A DNA stretch of 64,000 nt from Streptomyces sp. Q6 (lineage in GTDB: Bacteria; Actinomycetota; Actinomycetes; Streptomycetales; Streptomycetaceae), in contig NZ_CP146022.1 of the NCBI RefSeq assembly GCF_036967205.1, positions 5,146,001 to 5,210,000 of the forward strand, written 5' to 3'. Of this stretch, positions 8,636 through 16,685 are shown piece by piece. The notes below the pieces were generated by a model. That model ran no database searches. It saw only the letters and a program-made list of their open reading frames with translations, and was not told the DNA's origin. Each line of letters starts with the position of its first letter. Position 1 is the stretch's first letter. A program made the translations under genes and the position numbers.

Positions 8636-10084
8636 TCAGGTCGGGTCGAGGCCGTGGCTGCGCAGCCACGGCAGCGGGTCGATCGCCGAACCGCCGCCCG
8701 GCCGTACCTCGAAGTGGAGGTGCGGGCCGGTCGAGTTGCCCGAGTTGCCCGAGCGCGCGATGACGTCCCCGGCCTTCACCGGGCCGCTCATCACGGTGTG
8801 CGCGGAAAGGTGGCAGTACCAGGTCTCGGTACCGTCCTTGGCGGTGACTATCGCCATGTTCCCGTACGCGCTGTTCCACTGCGTGCGCACGGTCCCGTCC
8901 GTCGCCGCCATCACCGGAGTCCCGTACGACACGGGGAAGTCGATGCCGCTGTGCACGGACATCCAGTTGATACCGGCCTGGCCGTAGTAGGCGCTGAGGC
9001 CGTGCTCCTTCACCGGCAACGCGAACTTCGGGCGGGCCGCCTCCTTGCGGGCGGCCTCCTCGGCGGCCTTCTTGCGGTCCGCCTCCTGCTTCGCCTTGAG
9101 GTCGATCCGCTCCTGCGTGCGGCTCGCCCGGTCGGCGAAGTCGCCCGCGTCCGCGGAGAGGTCCTGCAACTGCGTGTCCAGCTTGTTGTTCACCGCGGAC
9201 GGCTTCACGGCGCTCGCGTCGGGCGCCGACGCCGCCTGCGTCTCCTTGCCTTCGTCGCCGCCGCCCATCACGGACGCCGCCGCGGCCCCGGCCACGCCGA
9301 TCACGCACACCGAGGGCACGGCGACGGTCAGCAGCGCGGAACGCTTGGCGGGGGTGCGGCGCCGGGCCCGGCCGCGCGACGCGGCACGCGGCGTGAACTC
9401 CGCTTCCGGGGATGCGGGTTCAGGGTCGGGGTGGGGGTGGGGGTGGGGCTGAGGTTCAGGGACGGGCTCGGGGTGGGGCTCGGGTTCCGGTTCGGTGTGG
9501 GCCTGGGCGTGGTCGACCGGGCTGTACTGGTCCGGGATCTGCTCGTGCTCGACCGTTTCACCGGAACCGGCGCTGTTCCACGCCGTGGCGTCGTACGCGC
9601 CGGTGTCGTAGGCCGTCGCACCGAAGACCGGCGCCTCGAAAGTCTGCGTCTCGTAGCTCTGCGCGCCGCCGTAGGCCTGCGTGTCCCACTGGCCGGTGTC
9701 CCACTGGCCGGTCTGCTGCTCCGCGTAACCGGCACCCGCCCAGACGGCGGTCGTGTCGTAGCCGCCGGTGTCGTACGTCGCGGTGGTGGCGCCAGTCGCG
9801 GTCGCGGCCGAGGCAGCGGCGTACGGGTCCGCGTAGGCGGCCTGGTGCTGTGGGTCGGGCGTGTACCACTGGCCCGTGTCGTAGGAACCCGTGTCGTAAG
9901 AACCGGTGTTGTAAGAACCCGTGTTGTGGGAACCGGTGTTGTGGGAGCCAGTGGCATAGCTGCCGGTGTCGTACGGGTCGTTGCCAGGAAGGTCACCGAA
10001 GAGTGGATCGGTGGCGAAGCTGGTCGTGGAGTAACCGTCGTGGGTCGCGTAGTGCGCGGTCCCCGACGGATGACGGTCGTTCAC
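8636..10084 (-). CDS. Membrane-anchored M23 (LytM) peptidase with Asp/Asn-Thr-Gly repeat domain
   Basis: This 482-aa protein has a C-terminal M23 domain (HSGIDFPVSYGTPV, AYGNMAIV, GPHLHFEVRP) that keeps the zinc-binding H-x3-D and HLH motifs, so it should be an active peptidoglycan endopeptidase. One transmembrane segment (about 265-290, LLTVAVPSVCVIGVAG) makes it a type II membrane protein with the peptidase outside. The N-terminal ~200 residues are low complexity, with repeats of [DN]TGS[YH] followed by Asp/Thr/Gly/Gln-rich sequence, then a Pro/Glu/His stretch (PEPEPHPEPVPEP). I prefer the GTG start at 10084, with AAAGAGAAG upstream; an in-frame extension to 10198 has no Shine-Dalgarno. A Lys/Glu coiled coil links the membrane segment to the peptidase. 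Confidence 0.88.
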   Translation of the reverse strand: MNDRHPSGTAHYATHDGYSTTSFATDPLFGDLPGNDPYDTGSYATGSHNTGSHNTGSYNTGSYDTGSYDTGQWYTPDPQHQAAYADPYAAASAATATGATTATYDTGGYDTTAVWAGAGYAEQQTGQWDTGQWDTQAYGGAQSYETQTFEAPVFGATAYDTGAYDATAWNSAGSGETVEHEQIPDQYSPVDHAQAHTEPEPEPHPEPVPEPQPHPHPHPDPEPASPEAEFTPRAASRGRARRRTPAKRSALLTVAVPSVCVIGVAGAAAASVMGGGDEGKETQAASAPDASAVKPSAVNNKLDTQLQDLSADAGDFADRASRTQERIDLKAKQEADRKKAAEEAARKEAARPKFALPVKEHGLSAYYGQAGINWMSVHSGIDFPVSYGTPVMAATDGTVRTQWNSAYGNMAIVTAKDGTETWYCHLSAHTVMSGPVKAGDVIARSGNSGNSTGPHLHFEVRPGGGSAIDPLPWLRSHGLDPT

Positions 10085-10269
10085 CAACTTCTCTTTCGCC
10101 TCGACAACAGGGGCTGCCAGAGCAGTGCGGTGACTGTACCCGGCGGTACGCGGGCACGACAATCTTCGGCCGGTTTCCCGCCTTGCGGAAACGGGCAATC
10201 GGCCGCCTTTGGGTGGACTGTGGGCAGAGCTTTGGCTCTGAGTTCGAGATCCGTTCGAGGTCAGGGAAC

Positions 10270-10338
10270 CGTCAGGCCGCTGTCACGCCGCTGTCACGCC
10301 GCTGTCACGCCGCTGTCAGGCCACCGTCAGGCCGCCGA
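10270..10338. repeat. 11-bp tandem repeat at the 3' end of the lipase gene
   Basis: Units of GCTGTCACGCC are repeated about four times, then degenerate (GGCCACCGTCA, GGCCGCCGAC). The repeat spans the stop codon of the minus-strand lipase gene, so its last codons (VGGLTVA) derive from it. This looks like slippage-prone 3' DNA. Confidence 0.75.
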
Positions 10339-11230
10339 CCGAGTCGGCGGCGAGCTCTCCTTCCGTGGGCTCGGCGTCGAGCGCCTGCCGGATACCGGTC
10401 GCCACCGCCGGGTGCACCGGGAGTGCCAGATGCCCGATCCCCGTGACCCGCACGTTCTGCACGACCAGGTCGGGGTGGTCGACGCACGCCGTCTCCAGCG
10501 GCAGCATCAACTGGTCCATATCGCTCCAGAAGCTGAGGAACCGCGTACGGCACCCCGGCGCCGGCCGCTTCAACTCCTCGACCACCGACGAGCTCGGACG
10601 CATCTGCCGCACGATCGGGTGCGCGTCGGCGAGCGGCGCCACCCGCGTCCCCGCGTGCGGCGTGCCGAGCGTGACGAGCGTACGTACCCGCGCGTCACCG
10701 TTGAGGCGCTGCACGTAGTAGCGGGCTATCAGGCCCCCGAGGCTGTGCCCCACGATGTCGATCCGGTCCCGGCCCGTACGCTCGCACAGCTCCTCCACAT
10801 GCCGGGCCAGCAGCGCCGCCGCCGCCCGTATGTCGCACGTGAGCGGCGAGTAGTTGAGCGACTCGACCTGGTGCCGGCCGTGCTGCGCGAGGGAGCGGCG
10901 CAGCAGTACGAACACCGAGCGGTTGTCCACGAACCCGTGCAGGAGCAGCACCGGGGGTTTCGCCGGAGCGGGCAGGCGCGGTGCCTCGGCCAGCTCCGTC
11001 AGGTCCTCCGCCACCGGGCCCTCCTCGCGGGACGGGCCGCCGGACGGCAGCGGACGCGGATGCCTTCGTTCCGGGAGGATGCCCGAGGGATAGAGGAGCA
11101 GATGCCCCGCGAGGATCGCCAGCTCCAGGGCGGTCGCCTTCAGGAGGGCGATCGAGAGTCCGGCCAGTCTGGCGGGCATCAATGGGCAGAGCGGGCGAAA
11201 GCGAAAGGGCAGGGCCCTCGTGACCTTCAT
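10316..11230 (-). CDS. Alpha/beta hydrolase, esterase/lipase family
   Basis: This 304-aa protein has an N-terminal hydrophobic segment (about 17-42), suggesting membrane anchoring or export. An alpha/beta-hydrolase domain follows: oxyanion-side [16 protein letters not shown], nucleophile elbow [16 protein letters not shown], then [16 protein letters not shown], and a plausible catalytic His in [15 protein letters not shown]. This is the Streptomyces triacylglycerol lipase/esterase pattern related to LipA; the substrate is unknown. I chose the ATG at 11230 because GGGAGG lies just upstream; an in-frame extension to 11491 lacks support. Its 5' end faces the B12-binding gene across a 347-bp divergent intergenic region. 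Confidence 0.88.
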   Translation of the reverse strand: MKVTRALPFRFRPLCPLMPARLAGLSIALLKATALELAILAGHLLLYPSGILPERRHPRPLPSGGPSREEGPVAEDLTELAEAPRLPAPAKPPVLLLHGFVDNRSVFVLLRRSLAQHGRHQVESLNYSPLTCDIRAAAALLARHVEELCERTGRDRIDIVGHSLGGLIARYYVQRLNGDARVRTLVTLGTPHAGTRVAPLADAHPIVRQMRPSSSVVEELKRPAPGCRTRFLSFWSDMDQLMLPLETACVDHPDLVVQNVRVTGIGHLALPVHPAVATGIRQALDAEPTEGELAADSVGGLTVA

Positions 11231-11577
11231 CGGTCGACCTCCCGTCGGCACGCGGGAGAGCAGCCCTGTCCCCCGTGTGCACTCATGGGGAGCCGATCGG
11301 AGTAATGACCACGGCCCGGACCGAAGTGCCGACTCATCGGCCCGCGCGACAACCGAAAACACCGTGCCACCGTGCCGTGCGGCTGTCGGCACGGTGGCCC
11401 GGCGACCTCGTAGCGGCTCCCCTCGCGCCGGCCCCGAATACGGCTCATATGCCGCCCGATGGGTGCGTGGCGCGCAGCGAACGTGTCCCACCGTGTGATT
11501 TCCCCCTCGGTCCGCACCGTGAAACGGCCGGTTGCGGGATGCTGTCGATAACGTTCGTTCACTTCAGGGAGGCAGTG
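11231..11577. other. Divergent intergenic region (lipase / B12-binding subunit)
   Basis: These 347 bp separate two divergent starts and must hold both promoters. A clear AGGGAGG ribosome site sits just before the ATG at 11578. I see no conserved operator, riboswitch or hairpin. In particular, no cobalamin-riboswitch B12 box was recognised. Confidence 0.5.
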
Positions 11578-11994
11578 ATGGGTGTGGCAGCCGGTCCGAT
11601 CCGCGTGGTCGTCGCGAAGCCGGGACTCGACGGCCACGATCGCGGGGCCAAGGTGATCGCGCGGGCGCTGCGCGACGCCGGTATGGAGGTCATCTACACG
11701 GGCCTGCACCAGACGCCCGAGCAGATCGTGGACACCGCGATCCAGGAGGACGCCGACGCGATCGGGCTCTCCATCCTCTCCGGCGCGCACAACACGCTCT
11801 TCGCGCGCGTCATCGAGCTGCTCAAGGAGCGTGACGCCGAGGACATCAAGGTCTTCGGCGGCGGCATCATCCCCGAGGCCGACATCGCTCCGCTCAAGGA
11901 GAAGGGTGTCGCCGAGATCTTCACGCCCGGGGCCACCACCGCCTCCATCGTGGACTGGGTTCGGGCCAACGTGCGGCAGCCTGCCGGGGCGTAG
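11578..11994 (+). CDS. icmB: Stand-alone cobalamin-binding subunit of an acyl-CoA mutase (IcmB type)
   Basis: At 138 aa this is one complete B12-binding domain. It has the DxHxxG cobalt-ligand motif in [11 protein letters not shown], the SxL motif in [10 protein letters not shown] and the GG loop in [11 protein letters not shown]. Small subunits of isobutyryl-CoA mutase (IcmB) have this size and motif set; they pair with a separate large catalytic subunit to interconvert isobutyryl- and n-butyryl-CoA. From memory, S. coelicolor icmB occupies the same position between pcrA and sucCD. A paired 2-hydroxyisobutyryl-CoA mutase small subunit is the alternative. ATG start with AGGGAGG 5 nt upstream. 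No large subunit is nearby. Confidence 0.85.
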   Translation: MGVAAGPIRVVVAKPGLDGHDRGAKVIARALRDAGMEVIYTGLHQTPEQIVDTAIQEDADAIGLSILSGAHNTLFARVIELLKERDAEDIKVFGGGIIPEADIAPLKEKGVAEIFTPGATTASIVDWVRANVRQPAGA

Positions 11995-12009
11995 GGCTCG
12001 CTTGTTCTT

Positions 12010-12110
12010 CTGGGGTTCCTGATACTCCTGGGGCTTTTGGGGGTCCTGGTGCTCCTTGGGTTTCTGGTGCTCCTTGGGTTTTTGGGGTTCTCGCTTTTGC
12101 TCCTGTTGGT
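12010..12110. repeat. 18-bp tandem repeat after icmB
   Basis: CTGGTGCTCCTTGGGTTT occurs twice in tandem (12046-12063, 12064-12081), flanked by degenerate relatives such as TTCCTGATACTCCTGGGGCT. It fills the gap between the icmB stop and the end of the convergent DUF5691 gene. The pyrimidine/G-rich units resemble a decayed expansion; no clear hairpin was seen. Confidence 0.75.
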
Positions 12111-12122
12111 CAGGTCGTTCCG

Positions 12123-13710
12123 TTACGCGGGCGCCAGTTCGGTTTGTATTGCTTTGCGTAGGCGTAGCGTTCCGACCAGGCGTTGGAACGCCTCCGCCCA
12201 GTAGCCGCCGGCCCCCGGTGCCGCGTCCTGCGGGTCCTCGACCGTGGCCGTGAGCCCTTCCAGGCGCACGGCCTCCTCGGGGTCCAGGCACCGCTCGGCC
12301 AGGCCCATCACTCCGCTGAAACTCCATGGGTAACTCCCCGCGTCCCGCGCGATGTTGAGCGCGTCGACCACCGCCCTGCCCAGCGGCCGCGCCCAGGGCG
12401 TCTCACACACCCCGAGCAACTGGAACGCCTCGGACAGGCCGTGCGCCGCGATGAACTGTGCGACCCACTCCGCCCGTTCCTCACCCGGCAGCGCCCCCAG
12501 CAGCTTCGCCCGCTCCGCCAGCGACACCGCTCCCGGGCCCGCCGCGTCGGGTGACGTCGGCGCCCCCAGCAGCGCTCGCGACCAGGCGGTGTCCCGCTGT
12601 CTCACCGCCGCCCGGCACCACGCCGCGTGCAGCTCCCCGCGCCAGTCGTCGGCTACCGGCAGCGCCACCATCTCCCTCGGGGAGCGGCCGCCCAGTCTCG
12701 CCGGCCAGCGGTCCAGGGGTGCCGCCTCCACCAACTGGCCGAACCACCACGATCGTTCGCCCCGGCCCGCCGGCGGCTTCGGCACGATGCCGTCCCGCTC
12801 CATCGCCGCGTCGCACTCGTGCGGGGCCTCGACGATGACCGTGTGCGTGGTGCGGTCCAGCGCTACGCAGGACAGGGCTCGGTCCGCCATGCGTGCGGCC
12901 AGGGCGGAGTGCGGCAGCGCCGAGAGCAGCTCGGCCGCCGTGGCTCTTACGTTGCGGCTGCGGTCGGTCAGGGCCTGCTCCAGGAACGGCTCGTCGGCGT
13001 CGGTCAGCCCTGTGCGCAGGGAGTCGAGGAACATCAGGCGGTCCTCGGCGCGCTCTGTGGACCAGGTCGCGGCGAGGAGGGTGCGGGCCGTGGCCGGGGC
13101 GTGGGCGCGGACGGATGCCAGGAGCGCGACCCTCTCCGCGAACAGGCCCTCCTGCCAGAGGAGTTCCACCTGTTCCGCGTCATCGGGCGCGGGCAGGGTG
13201 GTGCCCGCACCCGGGGTCGCGCGCAGGGCGAACTTCCAGTCCGGGTTGAGCCTCGCCAGCCACAGGGCGCGCGGTCCTGCGAACCTGAGGGCCTGCGGGC
13301 GCAGGTCCGTGCGGCCTCTTGCCGCGTCCAGGAGCGCCGGTAGGAGTTCGGGCGGGGGAGCGTAGTTGTAGCTGTTGGCCGCCGCGAGCCACTGCGGGAG
13401 CAGTTCCAGGAGGTCGGGGGTGGAGCCTCGGCGGGTGGTGCCGGTGCCGGGGCGGTCGGTGAGCAGCATCGCCAGGCGGTGGCGGGCCGGGGCGGGCAGG
13501 GGTGGGCGGGGGTCGTTCGCGGCGGGCTCGGGGCGGGGGCGGCTGTGGCGGGGCGCAGGCCGCGCGGCGGCGGACGGTCTGTAGGGCGGCCTCGTCCAGC
13601 AGGGCCTGGGGGGTGCTCGGGGTCGTGACGCCGGGGCGGCGGTCGGTGCCCAGCAGGGCTGTGGTGACCAGGTCTTCCCAGGTGGGAGGTGCGGGCGTGG
13701 GTGTCGTCAT
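12123..13710 (-). pseudogene. DUF5691 family protein, frameshifted near its N-terminus
   Basis: The true start is ATG at 13710 (MTTPTPAPPTWEDLVTTALL), with GGAGAGG upstream. The frame is lost about 50 codons in, and the family sequence resumes in another frame as EPAANDPRPPLPAPARH running into MLLTDRPG and on to the stop at 12123. Adding one base at the short run near 13560 and one in the G run at 13530-13533 restores a continuous 529-aa protein. The body looks like an alpha-helical HEAT-like repeat scaffold (RSRNVRATAAELLSAL is typical). DUF5691 proteins accompany SWIM-finger, MoxR ATPase, DUF5682 and VWA genes; their function is unknown. It lies 200 bp downstream of the SWIM gene on the same strand. 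Sequencing error is the likeliest cause of the breaks. Confidence 0.8.
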
Positions 13711-13909
13711 GTGCCTCTCCGTTGTACGCCTCGGGCTCGGTGGGGTGCGGGGCCGTGTCGGGGTACCTCCTCGGCCGGATGGGTCTCGTCGTTTCCGGAC
13801 GACCAATGTCGCGGCGTCCTGCACTGCATTCCTGCGGAGTCCTGCGGGGGTACCCCGACACGTCCCCTCGCGTTCGTGGGCGGCCGCGGGGCCGTTTGCG
13901 CTTCGCCGG

Positions 13910-15385
13910 TCAGCGCAGGGGGATCAGTCCTGCGGCTTCTCTCGTCCAGGTGGACAAGGGGGTGAAGCCCTTGTGGCCGCATTCACCGAAGACGGTGATC
14001 GGGGTCCCACCGGAGAGGGACACCAGGCGCCACAAGCCGGAGTGTGCGGTGGCCTGCGGGGTGAGGGGGAGGGCCGATTTGCCTTCCGCGTCCGCGAGTT
14101 GCCAGTCGCCCTCCGAGGTCTGCACCGGTATGACATCCCCGAGGGTCACCGGCCAGGACTCCAGCCACGGGTCGGATGAGAGTGCCGTGCCGTAGGTGGT
14201 TAGGGCTGTGGTTGTGTCGACTCCCGCGGGATGAGTCCCGGGGTGGGTCCTTGGGTGAGTCCCGGGATGCGTCGTGGGGTGAGTTCTGGGATGCGTCGTG
14301 GGTTGGGTTGGGGTTGGAGGTGGGGTTGGGGGTGGGGTTTGGGGTGGGCGTGTGGGTGTGGGTGTGGGGTGGTTGTGCAGGTCGGCTCTGAGGGGGGCTG
14401 CTCCGGGGTGGGGGCGGATGTCCGCGTCCAGGAATTGGCCGGGGGGTAGGGCCAGGGAGGGGGCTCGGCCTGCTGCCCCGTAGGAGAGGAGCAGCGCGGT
14501 GCGGGTCGTTTCCGTGCCGTAGAGCCAGATGCGGCGGGTCGTGAGGTGGCCGTCCGTCGTGTCGTACTGGGACAGGACCAGCCAGCGGTCCCGGATCGGG
14601 GGCGCGGTGGGGGTCGGCGGGAGGCCTACGCGGGTGCGGACCGTGGTGGCCAGGTCGGGAGGGAGCCTTTCGCGGTGCAGCCAGCCTTGGTTCAGAAGGT
14701 GGAGGAGCGCGCACTCCTCCAGGAGACGGACGGGCCAGCCGGGGCCGGTCGCCGGGATCGCTCCCAACTCGCGGATGCGCGACGCCAGTCCGGGAGCCTG
14801 GGCGTCGACCATGCGTGCCGCCGCTTCCTCCCACAGGCCGTAGCCGGCCTGCTCCGTCTGGGCCAGGCCGCCGCGGAGGAGGTCAGCGAGGCGCTGCTCC
14901 AGTTCGGTGGTGCCCGACGTGATGCGCTGCGCCCGTCGTTCCGCCCTGCGGCGCGCCGCCTCCGGGTCCGCGGGGGACGGAGTGTCGGTGGTGGTGGGAG
15001 TCGTGGGGTTGTGGTCCGTCGGGTGGGCTCGCTTTCGGCGGGGTTCCAGCCACTGCTCCGCCCAGTCGGGCGGTGTCTGGTCGGGCGGTACCTGTGTGTC
15101 CCCGGCCGTGCGGAGGAGCAGGAGTCCCAGTGCGTGCTTGCACGGGAACTTGCGGCTGGGACAGCTGCACTTGTACGCCGGGACCGCCCCGCTCATGTCC
15201 ACGATCGTCTGGTACGGCTTGCTGCCGCTCCCCTTGCACTGTCCCCATACCGCCCCCTCGTTCGAACTCCCGGTCTGCGACCAGGGTCCCGCCGTCCCGA
15301 GCTTGCTTCCCGCCTTGCGTGACGCCGCGTCAGGTGCCAGTGCAAGCACCTGGTCCGCCGTCCAGCGCACCCCCTGCTGAGTCAT
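13910..15385 (-). CDS. SWIM zinc-finger protein
   Basis: This 491-aa protein has an N-terminal SWIM finger at about residues 61-90 with ligands C73, C75, C82 and H84 (CxCx6CxH), a module that binds DNA or protein. A variable Thr/Pro linker and an Arg/Ala-rich helical region follow. The middle and C-terminal parts are conserved in this family (LVLSQYDTTDG, IPVQTSEGDWQLADAEGK). Residues ~360-410 are a Pro/Thr/His repeat (THPGTHP units) coded by a microsatellite-like tract at 14210-14385. ATG start at 15385; a longer upstream frame is spurious. It is divergent from the MoxR gene 190 bp away, so both arms of the five-gene system probably share a promoter region. Confidence 0.9.
   Translation of the reverse strand: MTQQGVRWTADQVLALAPDAASRKAGSKLGTAGPWSQTGSSNEGAVWGQCKGSGSKPYQTIVDMSGAVPAYKCSCPSRKFPCKHALGLLLLRTAGDTQVPPDQTPPDWAEQWLEPRRKRAHPTDHNPTTPTTTDTPSPADPEAARRRAERRAQRITSGTTELEQRLADLLRGGLAQTEQAGYGLWEEAAARMVDAQAPGLASRIRELGAIPATGPGWPVRLLEECALLHLLNQGWLHRERLPPDLATTVRTRVGLPPTPTAPPIRDRWLVLSQYDTTDGHLTTRRIWLYGTETTRTALLLSYGAAGRAPSLALPPGQFLDADIRPHPGAAPLRADLHNHPTPTPTRPPQTPPPTPPPTPTQPTTHPRTHPTTHPGTHPRTHPGTHPAGVDTTTALTTYGTALSSDPWLESWPVTLGDVIPVQTSEGDWQLADAEGKSALPLTPQATAHSGLWRLVSLSGGTPITVFGECGHKGFTPLSTWTREAAGLIPLR
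14210..14385. repeat. GGGT-rich degenerate tandem tract inside the SWIM gene
   Basis: Degenerate repeats (GGGTGAGTCCC, GGGATGCGTCGT, then GGTGGGGTTGGGGGTGGGG types) encode the His/Pro/Thr tract of the SWIM protein on the minus strand. Units are mostly multiples of three, so the reading frame is kept. Likely a copy-number-variable linker. Confidence 0.7.
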
Positions 15386-15575
15386 GTCTTCGACGGTAGA
15401 TCCCGCCACTGACAATCGGGCCTTCAACTGGCTTGACCTGCGGGGATGGTGGGGGCGAGGGCGATTGTCAGTGGCGTGGTGCACGGTGGGATCCAGCACG
15501 CGACGAGAGCGGGATCCCGGTCTCGTCGTGGTGGTTCGCGTTGCGTGAGTCGCGTGAGTTGGAGGGGGATACGTC

Positions 15576-16685
15576 ATGACCGTTTCTGTCGAGGACCAGA
15601 CCGTGGGCGAGGCGCTGCGGCCGCATGCCGAGGACGCGTTCGCGGGGGAGCTCGCCGCTCTGGCCGCGCAGGACGACCGGCCGCGGCCCGCCCGCTGGCG
15701 TCTGTCGCCGTGGGCCGTCGCCACGTATCTGCTGGGGGGCACGCTGCCCGACGGCACGGTGATCACGCCGAAGTACGTGGGACCCCGGCGCATCGTCGAG
15801 GTCGCCGTGACGACCCTGGCGACCGACCGGGCGCTGCTGCTGCTCGGTGTTCCCGGTACCGCCAAGACCTGGGTGTCCGAACACCTCGCGGCCGCCGTCA
15901 GCGGGGACTCCACCCTGCTCGTGCAGGGCACGGCCGGCACGCCGGAGGAGGCCATCCGGTACGGGTGGAACTACGCGCAGCTGCTCGCGCACGGGCCCAG
16001 CCGGGACGCGCTGGTGCCGAGTCCTGTCATGCGGGCGATGGCGGAGGGGATGACCGCGCGGGTCGAGGAGCTGACGCGCATTCCCGCCGATGTGCAGGAC
16101 TCGTTGATCACCATCCTGTCCGAGAAGACCTTGCCGATACCGGAGTTGGGGGAGGAGGTGCAGGCCGTGCGTGGCTTCAATGTCATCGCCACGGCCAATG
16201 ACCGGGACCGGGGGGTCAATGATCTGTCGAGTGCCCTGCGGCGCCGCTTCAATACGGTGGTGCTGCCGTTGCCGGCGACCGTGGAGGCGGAGGTCGACAT
16301 CGTGTCGCGGCGGGTCGAACAGGTGGGCCGTTCGCTGGAGTTGCCGAGCACCCCCGACGGCATCGACGAGATCCGGCGGGTCGTGACCGTCTTCCGTGAA
16401 CTGCGCGACGGCGTGACCTCCGACGGCCGTACGAAGGTGAAGTCCCCGAGCGGCACGTTGTCGACTGCCGAGGCCATCTCCGTCGTCACCAACGGCCTGG
16501 CTCTGTCCGCTCATTTCGGGGACGGTGTGCTGCGCCCCTCGGACATCGCCGCCGGGATCCTCGGCGCCGTGGTGCGCGATCCGGCGGCGGACCGGGTCGT
16601 CTGGCAGGAGTACCTGGAGGCCGTGGTGCGTGAGCGGGACGGGTGGAAGGACTTCTACCGGGCCTGCCGCGAGGTGAGCGCATGA
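15576..16685 (+). CDS. MoxR-type AAA+ ATPase
   Basis: This 369-aa ATPase has Walker A GVPGTAKT (91-98) and the conserved block ELTRIPADVQDSLITILSEK following an atypical Walker B region (VEELTR rather than the usual DEINR). It also has sensor 1 NVIATANDRDRGVNDL and the arginine-finger segment SSALRRRFNTVVLPLP. MoxR proteins act as chaperone-like ATPases with VWA partners, often to mature or assemble metal-dependent proteins. Here the gene is directly followed, with a 4-nt ATGA overlap, by a DUF5682 gene, and a VWA gene lies 330 bp beyond that. The start at 15576 is 190 bp from the divergent SWIM gene. ATPase identity is certain; the client is unknown. Confidence 0.93.
   Translation: MTVSVEDQTVGEALRPHAEDAFAGELAALAAQDDRPRPARWRLSPWAVATYLLGGTLPDGTVITPKYVGPRRIVEVAVTTLATDRALLLLGVPGTAKTWVSEHLAAAVSGDSTLLVQGTAGTPEEAIRYGWNYAQLLAHGPSRDALVPSPVMRAMAEGMTARVEELTRIPADVQDSLITILSEKTLPIPELGEEVQAVRGFNVIATANDRDRGVNDLSSALRRRFNTVVLPLPATVEAEVDIVSRRVEQVGRSLELPSTPDGIDEIRRVVTVFRELRDGVTSDGRTKVKSPSGTLSTAEAISVVTNGLALSAHFGDGVLRPSDIAAGILGAVVRDPAADRVVWQEYLEAVVRERDGWKDFYRACREVSA

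Noticed and set aside
11231-11577. Cobalamin riboswitch before the B12-binding mutase subunit
   Set aside because: No B12 box or typical flanking stems recognised; the subunit uses B12 but need not be regulated by it.
13910-15955. Extended start of the SWIM protein at 15955
   Set aside because: The extension crosses the divergent MoxR gene; ATG 15385 gives the conserved N-terminus.
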